34,514 nt of DNA from NCBI GenBank assembly GCA_018240685.1, contig JAFEFG010000049.1, positions 1-34,514 of the forward strand, read 5' to 3'. The notes under the pieces are model-generated. The model searched no databases. It saw only the letters and a program-made list of their open reading frames with translations, and was not told where the DNA came from. Made by a program: the position numbers and the translations under genes. Source of the stretch: Pseudomonadota bacterium (lineage in GTDB: Bacteria; Pseudomonadota; Alphaproteobacteria; Reyranellales; Reyranellaceae). Of the stretch, positions 9,179-16,821 are shown piece after piece (position 1 is the first letter of the stretch; each line of letters starts with the position of its first letter).

Positions 9179-10170
9179 GGGACGCCCACGCGGCGCAGGG
9201 GCGGCGGGAGCAGGCGGTCGACCCAGCATCGCAACGGCGCCAGCGCGTCGTGGCGAAGCGCGCGCTCGAACAGGCGCCAGACACGCGGCAGGTGCTGGAG
9301 ATAGACGGGCTTGCCGTCGCGCTTCCACAGCCGGATGAAGAGGCCGATTACGCGCGCGTGCCGTTGGGCGGCCATCAGCGCGAAGCCGGTTCGGAAATCG
9401 GCTCCGTCGAGACCGGTCTGCGCGATATAGCGGGCGAGGCAGGCCTCGTGGACCGAGGGCAGCACGTCGCGGCGCGCATCCTCGATCAGGGAGACGAGGT
9501 CGTAGGAGGGATGGCCGCGCTGCGCATCCTGGAAGTCGAGCAGGCCGCAGGCCTTCACGCCCGGCCGGTCGGGCAGCCACAGGAGGTTGTCCTTGTGGTA
9601 GTCGCGCAGCAGCAAGGCCGGCGCCAGGGGTGGCAAGGCCGCGAGGCAGGCCCGCCAGGCAGCCCGGTAGGCGTCGAAAGCATCAGCCGGCGTCGGCCGG
9701 CCGGTCGCGGCGGCCAGATACCACTCGGGCAGGAGGATCGCGGCCTCGATCAGGGCTTCTCCCTCGTAGGCACCGATATCCGGCAGCAGGCCGTGGTCCG
9801 GCGCCGCGTGCAGCGCGACCAGCACGTCCGTGGCGCAGGCATAGAGCGCCGCTTCGTCGCCGCCGCGATCGAGCACGTGTGCGAAGGTGTCGTCGCCCAG
9901 GTCCTCCAGCAGCAGGAAGCCGCGCCCGGCATCTTCCGCCAGGATCTCGGGCGCGCTGAGGCCAAGGCCAAGCAGGTGCCGGGCGATGCGCACGAACGGG
10001 CGCACATCCTCCTGTGGCGGCGGCGCGTCCATGACGACGGCCGTGCCGTTCGCGCGCCGGAGGCGGAAATACTTGCGGAACGAGGCGTCGCCCGCGAGCA
10101 GGCTCTCCCTGGCGTCGCCCCATCCCGCGCCAGCGACGAAATCCGCCCGCAGCCTTGCCCGATCATCCAT
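9175..10170 (-). CDS. amgK: Aminoglycoside-phosphotransferase-fold sugar kinase, probable AmgK
   Basis: A 331-residue APH-fold kinase, likely phosphorylating anomeric N-acetylmuramate/N-acetylglucosamine for the MurU partner encoded next. It shows GDASFRKYFRLRR (nucleotide loop, near residue 28), LLLEDLGDDTFAHVL, the Brenner-type catalytic loop LLLRDYHKDNLLWL, and the metal site GLLDFQDAQRGHPSYDLVSL. The start ATG at 10170 overlaps the tsaE stop by 8 bases and fits the MDDRARLRADFV beginning; an alternative ATG at 10203 would lie 33 bases further into tsaE. Four-base overlap with murU points to coupled translation. Linkage to tsaE and to murU is a recurrent alphaproteobacterial arrangement. 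Assignment to AmgK rests on domain and partner; the substrate is inferred. Confidence 0.85.
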   Translation of the reverse strand: MDDRARLRADFVAGAGWGDARESLLAGDASFRKYFRLRRANGTAVVMDAPPPQEDVRPFVRIARHLLGLGLSAPEILAEDAGRGFLLLEDLGDDTFAHVLDRGGDEAALYACATDVLVALHAAPDHGLLPDIGAYEGEALIEAAILLPEWYLAAATGRPTPADAFDAYRAAWRACLAALPPLAPALLLRDYHKDNLLWLPDRPGVKACGLLDFQDAQRGHPSYDLVSLIEDARRDVLPSVHEACLARYIAQTGLDGADFRTGFALMAAQRHARVIGLFIRLWKRDGKPVYLQHLPRVWRLFERALRHDALAPLRCWVDRLLPPPLRRVGVP

Positions 10171-10606
10171 GTGCCAGTCGTTCCTCGCCAACCAGGGTTG
10201 CACGCCGCCTGTCGCCGTCGAGGGTCAGCGTCACCGTGAGCCTGTGCCGGGGCAGCAGGGGCCCCAGCCGTTCCGGCCATTCGACCAGCACGACGCCATC
10301 GGCGCGCGCCTCCTCCCAGCCGAGCTCGAACACCTGTTCGGGCGACTCGAGCCGATAGAGATCGAAGTGCCAGAAGACGCCCCTCGGCGTGTCGTAGACC
10401 TCGACCAGGGTGAAGGTCGGGCTGGGCACGACCAGCGTGGGATCGCCGGCCGCAGCCCGCAGGATGGCGCGGGCAAGGGTCGTCTTGCCGGCGCCGAGGC
10501 CGCCCTCCAGCGCCACCACGTCGCCCGCGCGCAGCCGCCGGGCGAGGGAAGCCCCCAGCCGCCCGGTCGCGGCCTCATCGGGCAGGGACAAAGAAAAAGT
10601 CGGCAT
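10163..10606 (-). CDS. tsaE: tRNA threonylcarbamoyladenosine biosynthesis ATPase TsaE
   Basis: A 147-residue P-loop protein that works with TsaB and TsaD to make t6A37 in ANN-decoding tRNAs. Walker A GGLGAGKTT is at residues 35-43, PSPTFTLVEVYD follows as switch region, and HFDLYRLESPEQVFELGWEE is the diagnostic TsaE block. The MPTFSLSLPDEAATGRLG start at 10606 fits the family. The ATG lies inside the 3' arm of the hairpin that terminates ahcY, and the U-tract encodes the next residues, so no Shine-Dalgarno sequence precedes it in the normal place. An in-frame GTG at 10630 preceded by AGGCGG is the alternative start and would put the whole hairpin inside the gene. It heads the tsaE-amgK-murU-addB-addA operon. 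Confidence 0.92.
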   Translation of the reverse strand: MPTFSLSLPDEAATGRLGASLARRLRAGDVVALEGGLGAGKTTLARAILRAAAGDPTLVVPSPTFTLVEVYDTPRGVFWHFDLYRLESPEQVFELGWEEARADGVVLVEWPERLGPLLPRHRLTVTLTLDGDRRRATLVGEERLAHG

Positions 10607-10623
10607 CTTTCGATGCCGACTTT
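10590..10623 (-). terminator. Intrinsic terminator of ahcY, overlapping the tsaE start
   Basis: On the minus strand a perfect 12-bp stem (AAAGTCGGCATC / GATGCCGACTTT) with a GAAA tetraloop begins 37 bases after the ahcY stop and is followed by TTCTTT, giving a U-rich tail TTTTTCTTT. This has every mark of a Rho-independent terminator. The 3' arm (10596-10607) contains the tsaE ATG at 10604-10606. Confidence 0.85.
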
Positions 10624-10634
10624 CTAGCACGCGT

Positions 10635-10648
10635 CCGCCTGTGGGCGG
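10635..10648. promoter_or_regulatory. Small inverted repeat between ahcY stop and its terminator
   Basis: CCGCC-TGTG-GGCGG forms a 5-bp stem with a 4-base loop, lying just upstream (in the minus-strand reading) of the main terminator hairpin. It has no T-run. Its 3' arm on the minus strand includes AGGCGG, the only Shine-Dalgarno-like sequence in front of the alternative tsaE GTG at 10630, so the stem could mask that site. Confidence 0.35.
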
Positions 10649-10660
10649 CTAGCGGGATGG

Positions 10661-12055
10661 CTAGTAGCGGTAGAGGTCGCCCTTGAAGGGGCCAGCCTCG
10701 GGCACGCCGATGTACTTGGCCTGGTCGGGGCGCAGCTTGGTGAGCTTGGCGCCGACCTTCTCGAGGTGGAAGGCCGCGACCTTCTCGTCGAGGAACTTCG
10801 GCAGCGTGTAGACCTTCTTCTCGTACTTGCCCGGGTTGGTGAAGATCTCGACCTGGGCCAGCGTCTGGTTCGAGAACGAGGCCGACATCACGAAGCTCGG
10901 ATGGCCGGTGGCATTGCCCAGGTTCACCAGGCGGCCTTCGGACAGCACGATGATGCGCTTGCCGTCGGGGAATTCGACCTCGTCGACCTGCGGCTTGACG
11001 TTGTGCCATTTGTAATTCCGGAGGTTGGCGATCTGGATCTCCGAGTCGAAGTGACCGATGTTGCAGACGATGGCGCGGTGCTTCATCGCCTTCATGTGCT
11101 CGAGCGTGAGAACATCGACGTTGCCCGTGGCCGTCACGAAGATGTCGGCGCGCGGCGCCGCCTCTTCCATGGTGACGACCTCGTAGCCTTCCATCGCCGC
11201 CTGCAGCGCGCAGATCGGGTCGATCTCCGACACCATCACGCGGCAGCCGGCCTGGCGCAGCGAGGCGGCCGAGCCCTTGCCGACGTCGCCGAAGCCCGCG
11301 ACCATCGCCACCTTGCCCGACATCATGACATCGGTGCCGCGACGGATGCCGTCGACCAGCGATTCACGGCAGCCGTAGAGATTGTCGAACTTCGACTTGG
11401 TGACCGAGTCGTTGACGTTGATGGCCGGCCACAGGAGCTTGCCTTCCTTCTCCATCTGGTACAGGCGATGCACGCCCGTCGTCGTCTCCTCGGTGACGCC
11501 GCGGATCGAGGCGCCGAGCTTGGCGTACCAGCCGGGCTTTTCCTTGTTGGTCCGGGCGATCGCCTTGTAGAGGACTTCCTCTTCCTCGTTGGTCGGCTTG
11601 GCGATCAGCGACGGATCCTTCTCGGCGCGGATGCCGAGATGGACCAGCAGCGTGGCGTCGCCGCCATCGTCGAGGATCATGTTCGGCGCACCGCCGTCGG
11701 CCCACTCGAAGATCTTGTGGGTGTAGTCCCAGTATTCCTCGAGGCTCTCGCCCTTCACGGCAAACACCGGCGTGCCCGACTGGGCGATCGCGGCGGCGGC
11801 GTGGTCCTGGGTCGAGTAGATGTTGCACGAGGCCCAGCGCACGTCGGCGCCCAGCGCCTTCAGGGTCTCGATCAGCACGCCGGTCTGGATGGTCATGTGC
11901 AGCGAGCCCGCGATGCGTGCGCCCTTGAGCGGCTGCTTCGGCCCGTATTCCTTGCGGATCGACATGAGGCCCGGCATCTCGGTCTCGGCCATGTCGAGTT
12001 CCTTGCGGCCCCAATCGGCGAGTCCGATATCCTTGACGATGTAATCCTGGGCCAT
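10661..12055 (-). CDS. ahcY: S-adenosyl-L-homocysteine hydrolase (adenosylhomocysteinase)
   Basis: A 464-residue cytoplasmic NAD-dependent enzyme splitting S-adenosylhomocysteine into adenosine and homocysteine, so relieving product inhibition of methyltransferases. Visible family marks are [20 protein letters not shown] and [18 protein letters not shown] in the substrate domain, [20 protein letters not shown] with the catalytic lysine region, the NAD-binding [17 protein letters not shown], and the C-terminus [10 protein letters not shown], which supplies the conserved lysine and tyrosine that contact NAD of the neighbouring subunit. The length includes the insert seen in bacterial forms. ATG at 12055 has GGGAG six bases upstream. 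It follows the HPr gene by 153 bases and is ended by the strong hairpin at 10590-10623, so it is likely its own transcription unit. Confidence 0.97.
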   Translation of the reverse strand: MAQDYIVKDIGLADWGRKELDMAETEMPGLMSIRKEYGPKQPLKGARIAGSLHMTIQTGVLIETLKALGADVRWASCNIYSTQDHAAAAIAQSGTPVFAVKGESLEEYWDYTHKIFEWADGGAPNMILDDGGDATLLVHLGIRAEKDPSLIAKPTNEEEEVLYKAIARTNKEKPGWYAKLGASIRGVTEETTTGVHRLYQMEKEGKLLWPAINVNDSVTKSKFDNLYGCRESLVDGIRRGTDVMMSGKVAMVAGFGDVGKGSAASLRQAGCRVMVSEIDPICALQAAMEGYEVVTMEEAAPRADIFVTATGNVDVLTLEHMKAMKHRAIVCNIGHFDSEIQIANLRNYKWHNVKPQVDEVEFPDGKRIIVLSEGRLVNLGNATGHPSFVMSASFSNQTLAQVEIFTNPGKYEKKVYTLPKFLDEKVAAFHLEKVGAKLTKLRPDQAKYIGVPEAGPFKGDLYRY

Positions 12056-12135
12056 GTGGCGCTCCCGGCGATCTTGCGGTGGAAAAGTCGCCGTCTCTTA
12101 TCAGCGCCCCGCCTGCGCCTCAACGCGCGGCATCA

Positions 12136-12157
12136 ACATATAAGCAAGAATTTATGT
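12136..12157. promoter_or_regulatory. A/T-rich inverted repeat upstream of ahcY (candidate operator)
   Basis: An imperfect inverted repeat ACATATAA (12136-12143) and TTTATGT (12151-12157), separated by GCAAGAA, lies about 80 bases upstream of the ahcY ATG in an otherwise GC-rich leader. ArsR-family regulators of the SAM cycle (SahR, SamR) are known to bind A/T-rich palindromes in front of ahcY in proteobacteria; I infer but cannot confirm such a site here. Confidence 0.35.
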
Positions 12158-12160
12158 CCA

Positions 12161-12186
12161 TATGCCCGAGGCTTTATGGGGGCATA
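12161..12186. repeat. Inverted repeat TATGCCC...GGGCATA upstream of ahcY
   Basis: TATGCCC at 12161-12167 is mirrored by GGGCATA at 12180-12186 with a 12-base loop. It lies between the HPr stop and ahcY. No T-run follows on either strand, so it is not a standard terminator; a leader structure or second operator is possible. Confidence 0.3.
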
Positions 12187-12208
12187 ACAGGCTGTTCGCA
12201 GGGGGGCG

Positions 12209-12508
12209 TCAGTCTTCGCCGAACTTGCCTTCGACCAGGGCCGATATCGCGGTCATCGCCTCGGCGGCCTCGCGGCCGGTGCAGGAGACCTCGATCTCGC
12301 TGCCCAGCCCGGCCGCCAGCATCATCAGGCCCATGATCGACAGGCCCGACACTTCCTGACCCTTGAAGGCCACGCGTATCACCGCATCGAACTGGCCCGC
12401 CGTGCGCACGAACTTGGCGGCGGCGCGGGCATGGAGGCCGCGCTTGTTGGCGATGCCGAGCGTGCGTTTCAGCGCGCCGGCCGTCGTATCGGAGGCTCCA
12501 TCGTTCAC
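12209..12508 (-). CDS. ptsH: Phosphocarrier protein HPr
   Basis: A 99-residue HPr, the phosphocarrier between enzyme I and EIIA proteins. The PTS phosphorylation site is His26 in NKRGLHARAAAKFV, and the regulatory serine is Ser57 in VSGLSIMGLMML, the site used by HPr kinase, encoded four genes upstream. The N-terminus is about ten residues longer than in E. coli HPr. The start is GTG at 12508, overlapping the EIIA stop as GTGA. No sugar permease (EIIB/EIIC) is present in the cluster, so this HPr most likely serves a regulatory phosphorelay (PTS-Ntr type) as in other alphaproteobacteria, not sugar uptake. Confidence 0.93.
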   Translation of the reverse strand: MNDGASDTTAGALKRTLGIANKRGLHARAAAKFVRTAGQFDAVIRVAFKGQEVSGLSIMGLMMLAAGLGSEIEVSCTGREAAEAMTAISALVEGKFGED

Positions 12509-12909
12509 GAGGCTTCCTTGGCGAGGATGCGCGACGCGACGGTGATGTACTTGCGGCCGGCTTCCTGCGCCATGCGCACCGCTTCGGCGATCGGCCGGTT
12601 ACGGACGCTGGCGAGCTTCACCAGCATGGGCAGGTTGACGCCCGCCAGCACTTCGATGTGCGCCTGTTCCATGATCGAGATGGCGAGGTTCGATGGCGTG
12701 CCGCCGAACATGTCGGTCAGCACGATCACCCCTTCGCCCGTGTCGCAGGCGCGCGCGCGCTCCAAGATCTCGCTGCGCCGTTTTTCCATATCGTCATCGG
12801 CGCCGATACAGACCGCCGAAATGCACTGCTGCGGACCGACGACATGCTCAAGTGCCGCGAGGAACTCGCGGGCGAGATTGCCGTGGGTCACGAGTACGAT
12901 GCCAATCAT
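12505..12909 (-). CDS. PTS EIIA component, mannose/fructose (ManX) type
   Basis: A 134-residue soluble EIIA of the mannose family. The phospho-accepting histidine is His9 in MIGIVLVTHGNLAREF, and VIVLTDMFGGTPSNLAI is the typical second block of the fold. It overlaps rapZ by ATGA at its start and HPr by GTGA at its stop, so translation is coupled through the three genes. No partner EIIB, EIIC or EIID is visible. In alphaproteobacteria this stand-alone EIIA-Man is part of the regulatory PTS with HPr and HPr kinase near chvI-chvG; the output of EIIA-Man is not well defined. Family call is secure, physiological role is inferred. Confidence 0.92.
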   Translation of the reverse strand: MIGIVLVTHGNLAREFLAALEHVVGPQQCISAVCIGADDDMEKRRSEILERARACDTGEGVIVLTDMFGGTPSNLAISIMEQAHIEVLAGVNLPMLVKLASVRNRPIAEAVRMAQEAGRKYITVASRILAKEAS

Positions 12910-13841
12910 ACACGCATGCCCGAACTGTCCCCCTGCCGACCACTCCCCAGGTCGACATCTCGATGAGTGAGAGTGACCGAGCGGCCGGCCTTTCGCAACC
13001 AGTCCGCAAGGGTCTCGGCGACGGCCACCGAGCGGTGACGCCCGCCGGTGCAGCCTACGGCAATGGTCAAATAGCTTTTGCCCTCTGCGTCAAAACGAGG
13101 CAGCAGCGGGCCGAGCAACCCCTGCAGATGCTCGATGAAGGGCCGGTAATCCGGGTCGGTCTCTATATAGGACGCGACCGGTTCATCGCGTCCCGTGAGC
13201 GGCTTCAGCTCGGGCACATAATGCGGGTTCTTCAGGAACCGCGCATCGAAGACGAGGTCGGCCTCGCGCGGCAGGCCGCGCCGGAACGAGAAGGACATCA
13301 CGGCAAGCCGCAGACCGGGCGTGCGGTCGAGCGCGAAATGACCGGCCAGGATCTGCTTGAACCGGTGCGGGGAAAGTGCCGACGTGTCGATCACGATGTC
13401 GGCCGAATCGCGCACCGGCGTGATCTGCCGGCGCTCGTCGACGATGCCGTCCATGACCGGCCGGTCGGGCGCCAGGGGATGCGGGCGGCGCGACTCCGTG
13501 TAGCGCCGCTGCAGCGTCTCCGTGTCGGCCGTCAGGAACAGCAGGCATGGCGAGAGGTCGGGACGCGCGCGCAGCTCCTGTGTGCAACGGACGAGTTCGG
13601 GTGCTTCGAACCCGTAGGTCCGGGTGTCGACGCCGAAGGCCAGCGGCACGGCCGCGCCCCCGGCCTCGCCCGCCGTGGAGCGGATGAGATCGCTCAGCAG
13701 GATGAGCGGGACGTTGTCGACGGCGACGTAGCCGAGATCCTCCAGCGCACGCAGCGCCGTGGCGCGGCCCGCGCCGGAAAGACCGGTGACCAGGACGAAG
13801 GGACGACGCTTGTCGGACATGGCGCGAGCGGCCGCGATCAT
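12906..13841 (-). CDS. rapZ: RNase adapter RapZ / YvcJ-family nucleotide-binding protein
   Basis: A 311-residue P-loop protein of the RapZ family. Walker A is VTGLSGAGRATALRALED, followed by VAVDNVPLILL; the conserved C-terminal block includes FSFRRGLPREADLVFDARFLKNPHYVPELKPLTG (split here by its subdomains) and GCTGGRHRSVAVAETLADWL, the part that in E. coli RapZ binds RNA and glucosamine-6-phosphate. The Walker A has Arg in place of the usual Lys (GAGRAT), a change worth checking for nucleotide binding. ATG at 13841 overlaps the hprK stop (ATGA); a second ATG at 13820 (MSDKRRPFVLV) is closer to the usual family start. The role in small-RNA control known in E. coli cannot be assumed here. Confidence 0.92.
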   Translation of the reverse strand: MIAAARAMSDKRRPFVLVTGLSGAGRATALRALEDLGYVAVDNVPLILLSDLIRSTAGEAGGAAVPLAFGVDTRTYGFEAPELVRCTQELRARPDLSPCLLFLTADTETLQRRYTESRRPHPLAPDRPVMDGIVDERRQITPVRDSADIVIDTSALSPHRFKQILAGHFALDRTPGLRLAVMSFSFRRGLPREADLVFDARFLKNPHYVPELKPLTGRDEPVASYIETDPDYRPFIEHLQGLLGPLLPRFDAEGKSYLTIAVGCTGGRHRSVAVAETLADWLRKAGRSVTLTHRDVDLGSGRQGDSSGMRV

Positions 13842-14278
13842 GCGGCGGCCGTGCGGGCCAAGGCAAGGTGCAACTTCGCGACGGCCGACGCTTCGAACGG
13901 CGCCAACGCGAGCAGCGGCAGCGTCGCACCGAGCAGCGTCTCGTGCAGGGGCTCCGGCATGCGTTCGACCTGAGACGGCGGCACCAGGTCGACCAGCAGT
14001 GCGACCGTCGCGCGCGGCATGAGGCGCGCTTTCGGCAGGTCGACGATGCCCAGTCCTCGCACCTCGATCCGCCCGGTGAGCGCTGGCGGCGGCGTGGCGA
14101 TCAGGGCGCGGCCCCGGAGCGCGAGATGGGTCTGGTCGTCGGCGATCAGGCGCCCGCCGGCCTCGATCAGGCGCAAGGCGAGGTCGGATTTGCCGGCGCC
14201 GGACGGGCCGCGCAGCAGCACCGCGCGCCAGGACCGGCCGGCGGTCTTCAGTGCGACGGAGGTCGCATGCACGAACAC
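13838..14278 (-). CDS. hprK: HPr kinase/phosphorylase, short alphaproteobacterial form
   Basis: A 146-residue HPrK made of the C-terminal catalytic domain only; Gram-positive HPrK is about 310 residues with an extra N-terminal domain. The P-loop is GPSGAGKSDLALRLIE at about residues 24-39, the ADDQTHL strand follows, and VRGLGIVDLPKARL is the HPrK signature that binds HPr-Ser. It phosphorylates the serine of HPr, here Ser57 of the HPr encoded three genes downstream. Start is GTG at 14278, four bases after the chvG stop; the stop overlaps rapZ. The short form next to chvG is a known alphaproteobacterial trait, where it ties carbon/nitrogen PTS signalling to ChvG-ChvI. Confidence 0.93.
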   Translation of the reverse strand: MFVHATSVALKTAGRSWRAVLLRGPSGAGKSDLALRLIEAGGRLIADDQTHLALRGRALIATPPPALTGRIEVRGLGIVDLPKARLMPRATVALLVDLVPPSQVERMPEPLHETLLGATLPLLALAPFEASAVAKLHLALARTAAA

Positions 14279-14282
14279 CGGC

Positions 14283-16043
14283 TCAGCCCCTCTTGTCGGC
14301 GGCGGGGATGCGGATTGTAAAGCGCGCGCCCAGGACGCGGCCGTCGGGCGCCTTGCGGTTGCTGGCCGAGATCGAGCCGCCGTAGGTCTCCATGATCTGG
14401 CGGCAGATCGAGAGGCCGAGGCCCGAATGCTTGCCGAAATGCTCGGTCGGGCGCTCCGAGTAGAAGCGCTGGAAGATCGATTCGAGATTGTCCTCGGGGA
14501 TGCCCGGCCCCTCGTCGTCGATGGTCACCACGAACGGCCCGTTGCGCGGCTCGCGGCTGAGTTCGATCACCATGTGCGAGCCTGGCGGGCTGAAGGAGAG
14601 CGCATTGTCGATGACGTTGCGGAACACCTGCCCGTAGCGCCCGTCGTGACCGTGCGCGGCGTAGGGTGGGTTGGCTACGGTCCGGAACTCGATCGTGACG
14701 CCGGACTTGTTGGTGGCCGAATTCGTGTAGTGGCGCGCCATGTCCGACAGCAGCGTCTGCAGGTCGACGGGCTTGACCTCGCCGCGCATCAGCTCGGCAT
14801 CCAGCCGCGAGGCGTCGGAGATGTCCGAGATCAGCCGGTTGAGCCGGTTCACGTCGTCGATGACGATCGACATCAGCTTGGCGCGCCGCTCGGGCTCGAG
14901 GTCGGGCCGCGCCGCCACCTCGATCGCCGAGCGCAGCGAGGTGAGGGGATTCTTGAGCTCGTGCGCCACGTCGGCGGCGAAGCTCTCGATCGCGTTGAGC
15001 CGCTGCCAGAGCGCATCGGTCATCGAACGCAACGCGTCGTTGAGATCCCCGATCTCGTCGCCGTGGCGGCCGAGATCCGGGATCTCGGGACGCGTGTCGC
15101 GCGCCATGCGGACGATGTCCGCGGCACGGGCGAGGCGCACGATGGGCTGGGTGATCGTGCCGGCGAGATAGAGCGAGAGCAGGACCGTGATGCCCAGTGC
15201 CGCGACGGCGATGGTGAGCATGTCGTAGCGCACCTCGCGCAGCGACGCCGCGATCGCCCGGTTGTCGCGCGTCAGCAGCAGGGCGCCCATGACCTGCTTG
15301 TAGCGCTGCACCGGCACGGCGGCGCTCAGCATCAACCGGCCATCGGCGGTGACGCGCACGGCTGAGGCGTTGAAACCGCGCAGCGCGCTAGCCGCTTCGG
15401 GGAAGTCGCGCACCGAGGGATTGGCCCGCTCGACATAGCGCGGGTAGCGGTCGCTGTGCGAGAGCTGGCGGGTGACCCAATTCGCCATGCGTTCGCCGAG
15501 CCCTTCCTCGTTCTGCTCGGCGGCCTGATCCTGCGGCGGCGGAAGCGGCACGGAATGGATCCGGCCAACGTCGCTCAGGATCGCCGAATCGCCCAGCAGC
15601 TCGCCGGTCTCGCTGAACAGCCGGGCGCGCACGCCGGTGGGATGCACGAGACGCGTCAGGAGCTGGCGGGCGGCGTCGGCGTCGAGACGGTTGACCGTCG
15701 TCTCGCCGCCCACGACCGCGACCTCGCCGATGCCCGCGGCCACCATCTCGCCCTGCACCAGCAGCGAGGCGAGCTCGGCATCGATCAGCTCGTCCTCGTA
15801 GTCGCTGAGATACACCGCGCCCAGGGCGAGCAGCACCACGGGTACGATGTTGAGCAGGAGGATGCGGCGCGTGAGCGGCGAATAGCGGCGGCCCTGATGG
15901 CGCCGCCGGCGCAGCAGCGACGGCGATTCGGCAGGCGGCATCACCCGCGTCCGCCGGAAGGGCGAGAGCAGGCGTTTCCAGGCCGCCTCCAGAAACCGGC
16001 GCCAGCGTCCGTCAGGAGTCGCGATATCTGTATCCGATGCCAT
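14283..16043 (-). CDS. chvG: Sensor histidine kinase ChvG (ExoS-like)
   Basis: A 586-residue inner-membrane kinase. A cytoplasmic basic N-terminus leads to TM1 (about 61-79), a periplasmic sensor domain (about 80-274), TM2 (about 275-295) and a HAMP linker. The phospho-accepting histidine is His361 in [17 protein letters not shown]-box [13 protein letters not shown] is at about 476-488, G1 [12 protein letters not shown] at about 509-520 and G2 [14 protein letters not shown] at about 537-550. In Rhizobiales ChvG with ChvI responds to acid and cell-envelope stress. The chosen ATG (16043) overlaps chvI by 32 bases; a start at 15941 is possible but would cut the basic N-terminus. hprK follows after four bases. 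Confidence 0.93.
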   Translation of the reverse strand: MASDTDIATPDGRWRRFLEAAWKRLLSPFRRTRVMPPAESPSLLRRRRHQGRRYSPLTRRILLLNIVPVVLLALGAVYLSDYEDELIDAELASLLVQGEMVAAGIGEVAVVGGETTVNRLDADAARQLLTRLVHPTGVRARLFSETGELLGDSAILSDVGRIHSVPLPPPQDQAAEQNEEGLGERMANWVTRQLSHSDRYPRYVERANPSVRDFPEAASALRGFNASAVRVTADGRLMLSAAVPVQRYKQVMGALLLTRDNRAIAASLREVRYDMLTIAVAALGITVLLSLYLAGTITQPIVRLARAADIVRMARDTRPEIPDLGRHGDEIGDLNDALRSMTDALWQRLNAIESFAADVAHELKNPLTSLRSAIEVAARPDLEPERRAKLMSIVIDDVNRLNRLISDISDASRLDAELMRGEVKPVDLQTLLSDMARHYTNSATNKSGVTIEFRTVANPPYAAHGHDGRYGQVFRNVIDNALSFSPPGSHMVIELSREPRNGPFVVTIDDEGPGIPEDNLESIFQRFYSERPTEHFGKHSGLGLSICRQIMETYGGSISASNRKAPDGRVLGARFTIRIPAADKRG

Positions 16044-16707
16044 AAAGCGTTTCGATCTGCTCGAACTCGCTGTCGACTTCGCGGAACTTGCGGCGCACGC
16101 GCTTGATGTGGCTGTCGATGGTACGGTCGTCGACATAGATCGTCTCTCCGTACGCGGCATCCATCAGCTGGTCGCGGTTCTTTACGTGGCCGGGCCGCTC
16201 GGCGAGCGACTTGAGCAGCAGGAATTCCGTCACCGTCAGGTGCACTTCCTTGCCCTTCCAGGTGCACTGGTGGCGGCTTGGATCGAGGACCAGGTCGCCG
16301 CGCACGATGCGCTCGGCCTGGCCTTCGCCCTTGGCGCCGCCGGCATCGGCGCGCCGCAGCACGGCGCGGATGCGCTCCAGCAGCAGCCGCTGCGAGAAGG
16401 GCTTGCGGATGAAGTCGTCGGCTCCCATGCGCAGCCCCAGCACCTCGTCGATCTCCTCGTCCTTGGAGGTGAGGAAGATCACCGGGAACTGCTGGGTCTT
16501 GCGGATGCGGTTGAGCAGCTCCATGCCGTCCATGCGCGGCATCTTGATGTCGAAGATGCCGAGATCGGGCGGCGACTGGTTCAGCCCTTCGAGCGCCGCG
16601 GCGCCGTCGGAATAGGTCTTCACCTGGAAGCCCTCGGCTTCGAGCAGCATCGACACGGATGTGAGGATGTTGCGGTCGTCGTCGACCAGGGCGATGTTCT
16701 TGCGCAC
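16012..16707 (-). CDS. chvI: Response regulator ChvI (OmpR family)
   Basis: A 231-residue OmpR/PhoB-type regulator. The receiver has the acidic pair VDDD (Asp9-11), phospho-acceptor Asp53 in [17 protein letters not shown], Thr80 in FLTSKDEE and Lys102 in FIRKPF. The winged-helix DNA-binding domain runs from about residue 135, with [17 protein letters not shown] and [18 protein letters not shown] as recognition helix region. The start is GTG at 16707, ten bases after AGGAG and giving [11 protein letters not shown]; no ATG fits. It heads the chvI-chvG-hprK-rapZ-EIIA-HPr run and is divergent from the HugZ-like gene, so its promoter lies in 16708-16821. Confidence 0.94.
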   Translation of the reverse strand: MRKNIALVDDDRNILTSVSMLLEAEGFQVKTYSDGAAALEGLNQSPPDLGIFDIKMPRMDGMELLNRIRKTQQFPVIFLTSKDEEIDEVLGLRMGADDFIRKPFSQRLLLERIRAVLRRADAGGAKGEGQAERIVRGDLVLDPSRHQCTWKGKEVHLTVTEFLLLKSLAERPGHVKNRDQLMDAAYGETIYVDDRTIDSHIKRVRRKFREVDSEFEQIETLYGIGYRYRDS

Positions 16708-16750
16708 GATTCTGCTTCTCCTGACGGTCTCCGAGAACTGTAGCACAGAC

Positions 16751-16770
16751 CGGGCGGTTGCCGCCGCCCG
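16751..16770. repeat. GC-rich inverted repeat in the chvI leader
   Basis: CGGGCGG (16751-16757) and CCGCCCG (16764-16770) pair over a 6-base loop in the divergent chvI/HugZ-like intergenic region, about 44 bases before the chvI GTG. It may be a leader hairpin or an operator. There is no sequence support beyond the symmetry. Confidence 0.3.
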
Positions 16771-16821
16771 CCCGATCTGCCATCGATAACTTACCAAATA
16801 CGGCTTTTTTCGACCTTCTCC

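Noticed and set aside
12161-12186. Terminator for the HPr operon
   Set aside because: A 7-bp stem with a 12-base loop and no T-run on the minus strand is not a convincing intrinsic terminator.
12056-12208. SAH riboswitch upstream of ahcY
   Set aside because: The conserved SAH aptamer core could not be recognised in the leader, and the visible symmetry is A/T-rich and palindromic, more like an operator. A covariance-model search would be decisive.
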